Below, piece by piece: positions 25,262 to 35,345 of a stretch of DNA of 44,827 nt. Source of the stretch: an uncultured Collinsella sp. (GTDB lineage: Bacteria > Actinomycetota > Coriobacteriia > Coriobacteriales > Coriobacteriaceae); NCBI GenBank assembly GCA_902476475.1, contig CABSDO010000003.1:1-44827 (forward strand), read 5' to 3'. The stretch's first letter is position 1. Each line of letters opens with the position of its first letter. Both the position numbers and the translations under genes were made by a program. The notes beneath the pieces were generated by a model that was not told where the DNA came from, did not search any database, and was given only the letters and a program-made list of their open reading frames with translations.

Positions 25262-25309
25262 CCTTTGGTTTTAGGTTTAACGAGCAGGATATCGGACCCG
25301 AACTGCTCG
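25262..25309 (-). promoter_or_regulatory. Possible preQ1-I-like leader of the VUT gene
   Basis: On the minus strand CGAGCAG pairs with CTGCTCG (25309-25303 and 25287-25281, seven pairs) around a loop beginning TTCGGGTCC. The tail GTTAAACCTAAAACC then runs into AAAGGAG, the ribosome site. The GGT of the loop could pair with ACC of the tail to make an H-type pseudoknot with an A-rich linker, the layout of preQ1-I riboswitches, and the C following GGT could be the ligand-pairing base. The stem is longer than usual (seven versus about five pairs). This is a tentative call. Confidence 0.3.
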
Positions 25310-25409
25310 GACGCCCCGGTCTTGAGACGACGGTGGGTATGATAGCCGCTCACGCGGCATCAGGCAAGCAAACGGCGCGGCAGCCCCGCAGGACCACCGC
25401 GCCGATGCG

Positions 25410-27023
<1,614 letters not shown>

Positions 27024-27177
27024 GCGGATCCTTTCTTGCATTGAGTGCATTACGTCGTTGTAACCGCACTATTGTAGCCGCGAAATCTCGCTCTAGGGCG
27101 CCTATCAGGACAAATTCATCAGTTGGGGCCTGGGTAGCCGGCCCAATCCGTATTTGCCTCTTGCATAACTGTGCATA

Positions 27178-27211
27178 GTGTATATTTACTGTGCTTACCG
27201 GTTATATACAC
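27178..27211 (+). promoter_or_regulatory. Palindrome upstream of the GntR/ABC operon
   Basis: GTGTATAT (27178-27185) and ATATACAC (27204-27211) form an inverted repeat about 30 bases before the GTG of the GntR regulator. The arms also carry AT-rich -10-like boxes (TATATT, TATATA). It is a likely self-regulatory operator for this YtrA-type regulator. Confidence 0.55.
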
Positions 27212-27238
27212 GTGTAGCCCAACAGCTAAGGAGCCGCT

Positions 27239-27619
27239 GTGGACATCATCCTATCCAATTCGAGCGACAAGCCCATCTACGAGCAGATATCCTCGCAGGT
27301 CAAAGCTCAAATCCTTTCGGGCACGCTCGCCGCGGGAGCCAAACTCCCCAGCATCCGCGCACTCGCGAGCGACCTGGGCGTGAGCGTCATCACCACCAAG
27401 CGCGCCTACGCCGATCTGGAGCAGCTCGGGTTTATCTGTACCGTGCAGGGCAAGGGCTGCTTTGTTGCCGACGGCAACCAAGAACTCTTGCGTGAAAACC
27501 AGCTCTGCCATATCGAAGAGCTGCTTACGCAGGCGGCAGAACAAGCCGAAGCCTTGGGTGTCACGCGCGACAAGCTGCACGAGATGCTCGACCTGGTAGC
27601 CCCCGAAACCATGCAGTAG
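27239..27619 (+). CDS. GntR-family regulator, YtrA subfamily
   Basis: 126 residues: a winged HTH typical of GntR (about 7-75, KPIYEQISSQVKAQILSG...LPSIRALASDLGVSVITTKRAY) and a short helical tail with no ligand-binding domain, as in YtrA regulators. GTG start with AAGGAG seven bases upstream. It heads an operon with an ABC ATPase (24 bases downstream) and permease, the usual YtrA layout, and probably represses it. Confidence 0.9.
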   Translation: MDIILSNSSDKPIYEQISSQVKAQILSGTLAAGAKLPSIRALASDLGVSVITTKRAYADLEQLGFICTVQGKGCFVADGNQELLRENQLCHIEELLTQAAEQAEALGVTRDKLHEMLDLVAPETMQ

Positions 27620-27642
27620 CCATCTGCAAGAAAGGCTATACC

Positions 27643-28524
27643 ATGCAAAACTTGTTAGAACTCAAAGGTGTCTCACGCCGCGTGAGCGACCGTTTTTCGC
27701 TGCGTGACGTCACGCTTGCCGTGGAGCCTGGCCAGATCGTTGGCTTTGTGGGCGCAAATGGCGCTGGCAAAACAACGACGATTCGCGCCGCGCTCGGGCT
27801 TATAAAGCTCGATGCCGGCGAGGTGCACCTGTTTGGGCAGCGCTGTGGCGCCGACGCGCCCGATGGGTCGCAACGCCATCTACGCTCCCGCGTCGGTCTT
27901 GTCCTGGACACGTGCCCCTTCCCCTCCACGCTCAAGGTGGGCCAGGTCGAGTCGCTCGTAGGCCCGGCGTACCCCACGTGGGACCGCGAAACGTTCGCCG
28001 GATTCATCAACCGATTTGGCCTCGATCCCAAGACAAAGGTCAAGGACCTCTCCCGCGGCATGGGCATGAAACTGCAGCTTGCCTGTGCACTCAGCCACAA
28101 TGCCAAGCTGCTCGTTTTGGACGAAGCCACCGCGGGCCTCGATCCCATGGCACGCGAGGAACTGCTTGATGAGCTGCTTGCCTTTGTCGCCGACGACCAG
28201 CACAGCGTGCTGCTCTCGAGCCACATTACGTCCGACCTCGATCGCACCGCTGATCGCGTCATCTGCATCGATAATGGCGCGATTATTTTTGACCTGCCGC
28301 GCGAGGACATTACCGACCGCGCCGGCATCGCCCACTGTACCCAAGCACAGGCTGCCGAGCTTATGACTTGCGTCGAAGGCGCCCGTGCCGTCCACCACGC
28401 CTATAGCGTGGACGTGCTCGTGCCCAACCGTCGCGAAACGCTCGAGGCCTTTCCCGAGATTCCCTGCGACCGGGCAACCATTGATGACTATCTTCGCCTC
28501 ATGCTGAAAGGGGCTTCGAAATGA
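27643..28524 (+). CDS. ABC transporter ATP-binding protein
   Basis: 293 residues. Walker A GANGAGKT (37-44), signature LSRGM (137-141), Walker B LLVLDE (157-162), then SSH. The C-terminal extension of about 80 residues is typical of YtrB/CcmA-type exporters. It overlaps the permease gene by ATGA (28521-28524). The substrate is unknown. The operon with a YtrA regulator suggests a stress or antimicrobial-peptide export role, which is inference from family layout. Confidence 0.92.
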   Translation: MQNLLELKGVSRRVSDRFSLRDVTLAVEPGQIVGFVGANGAGKTTTIRAALGLIKLDAGEVHLFGQRCGADAPDGSQRHLRSRVGLVLDTCPFPSTLKVGQVESLVGPAYPTWDRETFAGFINRFGLDPKTKVKDLSRGMGMKLQLACALSHNAKLLVLDEATAGLDPMAREELLDELLAFVADDQHSVLLSSHITSDLDRTADRVICIDNGAIIFDLPREDITDRAGIAHCTQAQAAELMTCVEGARAVHHAYSVDVLVPNRRETLEAFPEIPCDRATIDDYLRLMLKGASK

Positions 28525-29219
28525 AACGCGCCTTTATGTCCGAGCTCGCCATCGTTCGCACGCTCATCCCGAGCATCGCGGGTGTCGGCCTGTTCATCTT
28601 CGTCGTGTCGACGCTCGCCAACGCGTCGGATGGCGATTCCGGTATGAGCGCCGGTGCCTGCGCCGTCAGTGCCATGTCGCCCATCATAATCATGAACTCG
28701 CTGGCAGGCTTCGACAATCAAAATGGCTGGGAGCGTTATCGAGCAACGTTGCCCTTCTCGCGCAAAGACATTATTTGCGCACGCTACCTGTGCATCGTTG
28801 TCTTCTCGGCCATCATGGCCTGCGCCGCCGTGCTTTTGAACATCATCGCCCTTCCGTTCTTCAACAGCGCGGGCGTGGCCTCGACAGGACAAACCATCTT
28901 TGAGATCGCAATTGCCTCGGCAGCATCGATGCTCATCTCCCTCATGATGGTGTTCTTGGCACAGCCGCTGTTCTTCCGATTTGGACACATGGAGGCACTG
29001 CGCCTATCCGTTGGCCTGTTTGCCCTACTCGGATGCCTTACCATGGCAGCGCTGAGCTCCTCCAACCCCATCAGCAACTGGCTTATGTCGATTGCCGGGG
29101 CGAATCCCGATCCTGCCGTCCTTGGCTGTCTGTGTGCAGGAATTGCCGTACTGGCGCTCGCACTATGCGCAATCAGCTGCACCGTCAGCACCAAGGTTTA
29201 TCGAGTACGCGATCTGTAG
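28521..29219 (+). CDS. ABC-2 type permease (ABC2_membrane_5-like)
   Basis: 232 residues with six hydrophobic segments. The internal GFDNQNGWERYRATLPFSRKDI is the cytosolic loop shared by ABC-2 permeases that partner YtrB-like ATPases. It is translationally coupled to that ATPase by a 4-base overlap. The operon ends here. Confidence 0.88.
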   Translation: MKRAFMSELAIVRTLIPSIAGVGLFIFVVSTLANASDGDSGMSAGACAVSAMSPIIIMNSLAGFDNQNGWERYRATLPFSRKDIICARYLCIVVFSAIMACAAVLLNIIALPFFNSAGVASTGQTIFEIAIASAASMLISLMMVFLAQPLFFRFGHMEALRLSVGLFALLGCLTMAALSSSNPISNWLMSIAGANPDPAVLGCLCAGIAVLALALCAISCTVSTKVYRVRDL

Positions 29220-29272
29220 CCACACGAGTCTCAATCCGCGAAGGACGCGATCGCCCCCCTCCCCGCAAATCC

Positions 29273-29304
29273 GTGGCAAAGGGCATGTCCCCGGCGTGCG
29301 CCAC
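29273..29304. repeat. Short GTCCCC-type palindrome
   Basis: GTGGC (29273-29277) and GCCAC (29300-29304) are inverted, with GGGCATGTCCCC inside. It resembles the other GTCCC repeats but is weaker, and lies just before the stop of the CLC gene. Confidence 0.35.
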
Positions 29305-29308
29305 TGTA

Positions 29309-30613
29309 CTACTTGCGCAGCGGCTTGGGCAGTGGAATGCCGGCGGCGATGACGGCCGCGATGATCATGCAGACGATACCCTTGAGTGGGAAGCACATGA
29401 GCAGCAGGCCCACGACCATGACCGGCTGACGCATGACCGCACCCATCGTCGATGCCGTGCAGACGGCGACGCAAAAGACCGGATCTGCGCCGGTGAGGAT
29501 GGCAAGGCCATAGCCCAGGCTTACGCCCGAGAAGATAACCGGGAAGAAGTGACCGCCGCGCCAACCAAGGTTGATGAGGGCAGGCGTCAGCATGGCCTTA
29601 ACAAGACCGGTCGCGATAAGCACGCCAGCGGGAATGGTCAGGTAGGTTTCCATGAGTACGTCGGCCTGGGTCTCGCCGGCAAACATGGTATAGGGCAGGA
29701 CCGTGCCACAGATGGCGAGTGCCAAACCGGCCAGCATGGCCTTGACGACAGGACGCTCCCCTATTGCATGGGACAGTGCCTCGCTTGCATGCTCAGAGAC
29801 AAAGTACAGCCAGCCGCAGACGGTGCCGATCAACGACAGAGGGACGAGCCAGGTAAGCTCTAGGTTGCCCACCTCGGCGGACTCGAACCTGGGCATGCCC
29901 ATGCCGCCGCCCACAAGCTGTCCAAGCAGCAGGTAGGTGCCCAGACCGCCGGCAATCGCAATACCGTAGACCACCGTCTTTTGCGCCTTGGGCAGCTTGA
30001 TGGTGATCTCGCCGGACGCGGACTCATCGTCGGCGTCTTCACCCTGGCCGTCGGTGCTACCGGCAAGCGGCGCCACAAAGCCAAAGACGGGCGCGGTAAA
30101 GAGCGCCGTCAGGGCAGCCTGGGTGCCCAGCAACGTGAGCTCCCTAAACTCGGCGCCAAAGCGACGCATGCGGTCGCCGACCCAGCTGCACAGACCGGCG
30201 ATAACGCCGGTCAGGCCGGCCTCCGGTCCAATGCTTCCGCCAAACAGCAGAGGCAGCAATGCCGCGAGCGAAAGCTTGCCCAGGTTGTCGTACGGGTAGC
30301 GCCCGTCTTGCTTAACCTTAGCCATCACCTGGTTGAGGTCATCGGTCTTGGTGCCTGTCATCTTTTCGTACAGACCGATTAACAGGCCGCCCAGCAGGCA
30401 GACAAAAAACGGGTACGGCAGAAAGCCAAACGGGCCGCTGGCAAGCTCGGGCGAAGCGACGCCCAGCGCGTGCGGAATCTCGGTCCATAGATAGTCGATA
30501 CCGTGCTCCATCGCAAAAAAGAACAGCCAGACTGCGGCACCCGCGAGTGCACCGGTCACGGCAACGCTGACCAAAAACAGCGCTCGGTTCGTGGGTTTGG
30601 CAAGGTTATCCAT
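29309..30613 (-). CDS. CLC-type (YfeO-like) ion channel/antiporter
   Basis: 434-residue membrane protein with about ten hydrophobic segments. Two CLC-type motifs are visible: GGSIGPEAGLTG (near 125) and GWRGGHFFP (near 350), the family's filter-region loops. The usual GxEGP position holds Ile, with a Glu two residues further on, as in YfeO-like members. A charged cytosolic loop (DGQGEDADDESASGE) divides the halves. It probably moves Cl- or F-, unproven. GGGAGGA precedes the ATG. Confidence 0.82.
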   Translation of the reverse strand: MDNLAKPTNRALFLVSVAVTGALAGAAVWLFFFAMEHGIDYLWTEIPHALGVASPELASGPFGFLPYPFFVCLLGGLLIGLYEKMTGTKTDDLNQVMAKVKQDGRYPYDNLGKLSLAALLPLLFGGSIGPEAGLTGVIAGLCSWVGDRMRRFGAEFRELTLLGTQAALTALFTAPVFGFVAPLAGSTDGQGEDADDESASGEITIKLPKAQKTVVYGIAIAGGLGTYLLLGQLVGGGMGMPRFESAEVGNLELTWLVPLSLIGTVCGWLYFVSEHASEALSHAIGERPVVKAMLAGLALAICGTVLPYTMFAGETQADVLMETYLTIPAGVLIATGLVKAMLTPALINLGWRGGHFFPVIFSGVSLGYGLAILTGADPVFCVAVCTASTMGAVMRQPVMVVGLLLMCFPLKGIVCMIIAAVIAAGIPLPKPLRK

Positions 30614-30738
30614 CAGGTCCTCCCGCGGTCAAAGTCGACATAGATACGTTTTATTGTAGAGCGAGCGTTACCCGAACGAGCCAACCACCTGCGCCGCAAA
30701 CGGCACCATTGGGAGCCATAGTGGGGCAGGCTCAAGAC

Positions 30739-31271
30739 TTATCCGTTGATAATCGAGGCAATCTCGCGCAAATCGTCGGCAAAGTAGATGCCGTGCTGGC
30801 GCCTCGGGCTCGAAAGCCCCTTATCAATCATGTGCCCGAGCAACGCCTTGAGATCGTTGTAGTAACCGTCCAGGTTATACAGGATGCACGGAGAGCTCAG
30901 GTGCCCCAACGACACCGCGGACATAACCTCGGCAATCTCCTCGAGCGTGCCCGTGCCGCCCGGAAATGCGATGAACGCATCGCCGAGCTCGATCATCTTG
31001 GCTTTGCGCTCGGCCATGTCGCTCGTCACGATAAGGTCGTCGATTCCGTCGTGTTGAAACTCTGCCTCGAAAAAAAGCTCGGCTCCACACCCGTCACATG
31101 TCCGCCTGCCTCGAGTACGCTATCGGCGAGCGCGCCCATCAGTCCCGATTTGGACCCGCCGTATACGAGCGCGTGTCCGTTGGCGCCAATCCAATTGCCC
31201 AGCTCCTGCACCGCGGGCAGAAACGCCGGGTCGTTGCCGACGCTCGCGCCCAGGTACACCGTGATGTTCAT
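30739..31271 (-). pseudogene. LOG-family (TIGR00730) phosphoribohydrolase broken by a frameshift
   Basis: Two frames together make one LOG-family protein. The first part (from ATG 31271, GAGGGGG upstream) has YGGSKSGLMGALAD; the second has FPGGTGTLEEI, both the family's catalytic motifs. The break is in a run of seven T (minus strand, near 31071-31077): the first frame goes off into FSRQSFNTTES and stops, while one extra T would continue EPSFFFEAEFQHDG into the second frame. Intact LOG proteins release cytokinin-type bases or related nucleotides. A sequencing error, a real mutation or -1 slippage could all explain this. Confidence 0.85.
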
Positions 31272-31307
31272 ATGCAATCCCCCTCGTCGTGACGCGCGGC
31301 GCCCGTT

Positions 31308-31733
31308 CTATCGTTGCCGGCGACGGTATTCGCGCACGCGGCGCGACAAATCGGCGAGCTCATCGCGGTCGAGTTCTTCCAAATGCTCAAGATCGTCCAT
31401 AAAGCGCGCCATGGTGTCCTTTTGGCGCAGTTTAATGAGCGTATTGCAGTAGTTCACCGCCACGCCCGTAAGCATGGCGATATAGAAGATGCTAATGACG
31501 CTCAAGACGACGGTAATGGCACGGGCAACCGGTGTCTCGGCCGGAATGTCGCCAAAGCCGATGGTCGAGACCGTCTCAAAGCTAAACCACAGGCCATCGC
31601 CAAACGTGAGGGTCGTGGGCTCGGACAGCCAGACAGCCGTCGAGCAAAGCAGATAGAAAATAAGAAACAGGCCCGTGATGCGTGCAAAGCCAGCCTGTCG
31701 CAGCACATCGGCAAGCGTCCTGAGCTTTTTCAT
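31308..31733 (-). CDS. Two-helix potassium channel protein
   Basis: 141 residues: helix 1 (about 15-36), a pore loop with the filter TIGFGD (57-62), helix 2 (about 70-96) and a charged C-terminal tail (DDLEHLEELDRDELADL) which may form a coiled coil. This is a KcsA/MthK-type K+ channel without RCK domains. The ATG at 31733 follows GGAAGGGG; an upstream start at 31796 adds 21 residues without support. It lies 36 bases before the LOG gene. Confidence 0.88.
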   Translation of the reverse strand: MKKLRTLADVLRQAGFARITGLFLIFYLLCSTAVWLSEPTTLTFGDGLWFSFETVSTIGFGDIPAETPVARAITVVLSVISIFYIAMLTGVAVNYCNTLIKLRQKDTMARFMDDLEHLEELDRDELADLSRRVREYRRRQR

Positions 31734-31802
31734 CGCGACCCCTTCCACGGACAACCAATCACGTTCGCTCGGTATTGTCCCACGCCTCCCCAGCAAACGG
31801 AA

Positions 31803-31858
31803 CTAGTCATTGGGGACGTTCTTAAATGACTAGTCGTTTAAGAACGTCCCCAATGACT
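31803..31858. repeat. GGGGACGTTCTT palindromic repeat, copy 2
   Basis: CTAGTCATTGGGGACGTTCTT, an ATGACTAGTCG centre and AAGAACGTCCCCAATGACT. Nearly identical to 19517-19574 and 41997-42053. It separates the K+ channel gene from the divergent sensor kinase. Confidence 0.85.
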
Positions 31859-31950
31859 GCCGGGCGGGAGCGTTTAGTGGTACAGCTGCCGACTGGGCAG
31901 GCTGAGCTGGTATCCTTATGCGGTATTGTCTCGATTCGTTAGGATTGCAT

Positions 31951-34755
31951 GTGAGAGCTGCCACTGTCCTTCGTTCAGTTATATGTCGCGCCCTGGCCAT
32001 TGTGCTTGCCGCGCTTGCCGCACTGAGTTCCATCGCGCCTGTCCAGGCTTTTGCCGATGACTCTAGTCAGCCAGTCAAGACGGTCCGCGTCGGCTGGCTC
32101 GTCAGCAACGAGGGCTTCCAGGACGGCACCCCCGGCGAGCGTCTCTCGGGATGGGGTTACGAGTACCTCCAGACCCTGTCGTACTACACGTCCGGCTGGC
32201 GGTACGAATACGTCTCCGGCACCTTCACCGAGCTTATGGACATGCTCGAGGCAGGCGAGATCGACCTCATGCCCAACATCTCCTACTCCGAGGAACGTGC
32301 CCAAAAGCTGCTCTTTTCCTCGAACCCTGAGGGCACCGAGCGCTACTACATCTACGCCAGGCCCGAGCGTGACGACCTTGCAAAGGGTGACCCTCAAGCA
32401 CTCCAGGGTCTCACTATCGGTTGCAACCCCGGCGTCATGCAAACCTTCGTTGGCCAGCAATGGCTCGCCAGTGAAGGAATCGCCTGCACATACAAGGAGT
32501 ATGACGGAGGATCCGATCTCTTTGACGCGCTCGCAAACGACGAAGTCGATGCCGTCATCATGAACGACACAATCTCGTCGCCCAGTGCCTCCCCCATGTT
32601 CTACATTGGTTCGAACGACTACTACTTTGCCGTTCCCAAAAGCCGCCCCGACCTGATGGACGACATCAATGCTGCCATGACGGCAATCGCCCGCGTCAAC
32701 CCACGCTATATCGACGAAGTCAAATCTAGCTACTCAACTCAAAACAGCGGTTCATCATCGCTCAACAGCCCCGAACGTTCCTGGCTCAAAGCAAATGACA
32801 ACACCATCACGCTCGGCTACATTACGGGCAAACTCCCCTACTGCAACGAGGACGAAGACGGCGAAATGGAAGGCTCGCTCGCATCGCTTGCGACGACGCT
32901 ACACGATAAATTTGGCATTACGGTCAAAACTGTCGCCTTTGATAGCTACAAGATGATGTCAAAGGCCCTGTCAAAGGGAAGCATAGACGTTGCGCTGCCG
33001 GTATACCGAGATTACTGGTTTGCCGAGCAAACAGGCGTTGTGCAGTCGATATCGTTGGGGACCATATCCCTCACCGCCATCCACACCGGCAGCAACCTGA
33101 ACAAAGACCTTCAGAACATCGCCTGTACCAAATCGTCGTTTGTCAACAAAAATGCACTTGAAAGTCTGTTCCCCACAGCAACCGTAACCGAATACCAATC
33201 CGACGATGAAGCGTTCGACGCCCTCAGGAGGGGAACGGCGCACTGCATCGTCGCTCCCAGTTCACGCGTAAAAACCATCGGTGACCGTTACGATCTCGAG
33301 GACTGCGAGACGACCGAGCTCCCTGACACCTGTGAGCTCTCGTGCTGGATTTCGCGCGGAAAACCCGAGCTGTTGGGAATCATCAACAAGGGCATCATCA
33401 ATGCCGGAGAATCGCTCTCCGCAAGCAATTTCTCCTCCACGTCGTACACGGCCCAGGAATCCAGCACGCTTCAATTCCTTTATCGCAACCGCACCGCCAT
33501 TGCAGCTACCCTCATCGGTATGTTGTCGGTCGGCATCGTCCTGCTCATCTGGGCGCTCGTGCGCGCTCGAACCGAGCGCAAAAAAGCCGATGCTGCCAAT
33601 GCCGCCAAGACGGCATTCCTCACGCGCATGAGCCACGACATCCGTACGCCGCTCAACGGTATCCTGGGCCTTATCGAGATCGAGGAATTGAAGGAAGGCG
33701 ATATGCAAGTCGCCCGCGAGAGCCGTGCCAAGGCGCGCGTTGCCGCCAATCACCTGCTCTCGCTGATTAACGACATCCTCGAGATGGGCAAAATCGAAGA
33801 CCGCAAGCTAACACTGGAACATGCGCCTTTTAACCTCAAAAAGCTCTGTGACGATACGCTGGTGCTGTGCAAGCTCCGCGCATCCAATAACGGCATCACA
33901 ATGCAGGACAATAGTCTGCCGTACGCCACGGGACCATACATGATCGGCAGTCCCACCCATATCCGACAGATTATGATCAACCTGTTAAACAACAGCATTA
34001 AGTACAACAAGCACGGCGGCTCCGTCACCTTTAGCTCAAAGACCAAGCCACTCGATAACGGGCGCGCGCTCTTTTGCTTTAGCGTTTCGGATACCGGCAT
34101 TGGCATGGCTCCCGAGTTTTTAAAGCATATCTATGAGCCGTTTGCACAAGAAGGTGACAATGCGCGCAGCAAGTTCCAAGGAACCGGCATGGGCATGCCA
34201 ATCGTCAAGTCACTTATTGAACTGATGGGCGGCACGATTGAGATTTCGAGTGAGGTTGGCGTGGGGAGTACGTTCAACGTCCAGATTCCGCTCGATATCG
34301 ACAAGAACCCTCAGGCAGGAGAACGTGCGGACGGCCAGGCAAACAGCTGCTCGCTTGCCGGCATGAACGTCCTTTTGGCAGAAGATAACGAGCTCAATGC
34401 CGAGATTGCCCAGGCGCTGCTCGAAAGCGAAGGCATTGTCGTAACTCGCGCCGCCGATGGCAACGAAGCGGTCGACCTATACGTTGGCCGTCCCGCCGGC
34501 AGCTTCGATGCGATTCTGATGGACATCATGATGCCGGGCATGGACGGCTACGAGGCAACCCGCGCGATTCGCCTGAGCGAGAAGGTCGATGCAGCCGACA
34601 TCCCCATCATCGCGCTCACCGCCAACGCCTTCGCCGAGGACGCCAAGGCGGCACACGACGCCGGCATGAACGCCCATCTGTCCAAACCGGTCGACTTTAA
34701 CAAGCTCAAAAACATGCTCGCCCGCATCAAGAAATACGGAGCTGTTTCGATATAG
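31951..34755 (+). CDS. BvgS/EvgS-type hybrid sensor histidine kinase with two solute-binding domains
   Basis: 934 residues. A signal peptide (about 1-35, ends VQAFA) leads to two extracytoplasmic SBP_bac_3 (Venus-flytrap) domains (about 42-265 and 275-500), a membrane helix (516-537), HisKA with His562 (SHDIRTPLNG), an HATPase domain (LLNNSIKY, DTGIGM, GTGMGM) and a receiver with Asp858 (LMDIMMPGMDG) and HLSKP. Amino acids or small solutes are the likely ligands. No HPt and no DNA-binding regulator is nearby, so the output partner is unknown. GTG at 31951 is preferred (AGGA, spacing 6) over the ATG at 31918, which lacks a ribosome site. It is paralogous in its kinase and receiver parts to the 35346-37538 gene. 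Confidence 0.88.
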   Translation: MRAATVLRSVICRALAIVLAALAALSSIAPVQAFADDSSQPVKTVRVGWLVSNEGFQDGTPGERLSGWGYEYLQTLSYYTSGWRYEYVSGTFTELMDMLEAGEIDLMPNISYSEERAQKLLFSSNPEGTERYYIYARPERDDLAKGDPQALQGLTIGCNPGVMQTFVGQQWLASEGIACTYKEYDGGSDLFDALANDEVDAVIMNDTISSPSASPMFYIGSNDYYFAVPKSRPDLMDDINAAMTAIARVNPRYIDEVKSSYSTQNSGSSSLNSPERSWLKANDNTITLGYITGKLPYCNEDEDGEMEGSLASLATTLHDKFGITVKTVAFDSYKMMSKALSKGSIDVALPVYRDYWFAEQTGVVQSISLGTISLTAIHTGSNLNKDLQNIACTKSSFVNKNALESLFPTATVTEYQSDDEAFDALRRGTAHCIVAPSSRVKTIGDRYDLEDCETTELPDTCELSCWISRGKPELLGIINKGIINAGESLSASNFSSTSYTAQESSTLQFLYRNRTAIAATLIGMLSVGIVLLIWALVRARTERKKADAANAAKTAFLTRMSHDIRTPLNGILGLIEIEELKEGDMQVARESRAKARVAANHLLSLINDILEMGKIEDRKLTLEHAPFNLKKLCDDTLVLCKLRASNNGITMQDNSLPYATGPYMIGSPTHIRQIMINLLNNSIKYNKHGGSVTFSSKTKPLDNGRALFCFSVSDTGIGMAPEFLKHIYEPFAQEGDNARSKFQGTGMGMPIVKSLIELMGGTIEISSEVGVGSTFNVQIPLDIDKNPQAGERADGQANSCSLAGMNVLLAEDNELNAEIAQALLESEGIVVTRAADGNEAVDLYVGRPAGSFDAILMDIMMPGMDGYEATRAIRLSEKVDAADIPIIALTANAFAEDAKAAHDAGMNAHLSKPVDFNKLKNMLARIKKYGAVSI

Positions 34756-34793
34756 TTTGTGCTCAACCACCATACGCAGCAGAAAGGAAGCCA

Positions 34794-35276
34794 ATGATGT
34801 TTAGGCCCTTACGTCGAAAGAAACGCGCCATCACTGACGAGGTAGCGCGCGAACTGCTCGCTACCTGCAAGCGCGGCGTCTTTGCCGTCAACGGCGACGA
34901 TGGCTACCCGTACGCCATTCCCGTCAACTACTTCTTCGACGCCGAGCACGACAAGATCTATTTCCATGGCGCCAAAGCCGGCCACAAGGTCGACGCACTC
35001 AAGCGCGATGACAAGATCTGCTTTACCGTTTACGGTAACGAGTGGTACAAGGACGATGACTGGGCTCCCTACGTTATGAGTACCGTGGTCTTTGGCCGTT
35101 GTCGCCTGGTAGATGAGGCGCCTGCGTTTATCGAGGACAAAGTCCGCCAGCTCGCGCTTAAGTACTACCCTTCTGCCGAAGAAGTCGAGGAGGAAATCGC
35201 CAAAGACATCAAGGGCGTCCAACTCTACGAGATTTCGATTGAGCATCTTTGCGGCAAGCAGATTCAGGAGAAGTAA
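34794..35276 (+). CDS. PNPOx/NimA-like flavin-binding family protein
   Basis: 160 residues with the split-barrel fold of pyridoxamine-phosphate-oxidase-like proteins. Visible are GVFAVNGDDGYPYAIPVNYFFD, KIYFHGAKAGHKVDALKRDDKICFTV (phosphate-binding Gly-His-Lys) and a VVFGRCRLV strand, as in NimA-type nitroimidazole reductases. It probably binds FMN. Activity unproven. AAAGGAAG precedes the ATG; it lies 38 bases after the hybrid kinase gene and may be co-transcribed. It sits between two kinase genes and may sense redox or act by chance. Confidence 0.83.
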   Translation: MMFRPLRRKKRAITDEVARELLATCKRGVFAVNGDDGYPYAIPVNYFFDAEHDKIYFHGAKAGHKVDALKRDDKICFTVYGNEWYKDDDWAPYVMSTVVFGRCRLVDEAPAFIEDKVRQLALKYYPSAEEVEEEIAKDIKGVQLYEISIEHLCGKQIQEK

Positions 35277-35303
35277 GCCCCTCAACAGGCCTCATCAATA
35301 GCA

Positions 35304-35343
35304 ATATGGCCCGGCTCCAACCCACCTCGGAACCGGGCCATAT
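35304..35343. terminator. Bidirectional terminator between PNPOx-like and hybrid kinase genes
   Basis: ATATGGCCCGG (35304-35314) and CCGGGCCATAT (35333-35343) are perfect inverses and further inner bases pair too. It lies between convergent genes, 2 bases from the kinase stop. Confidence 0.75.
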
Positions 35344-35345
35344 GC

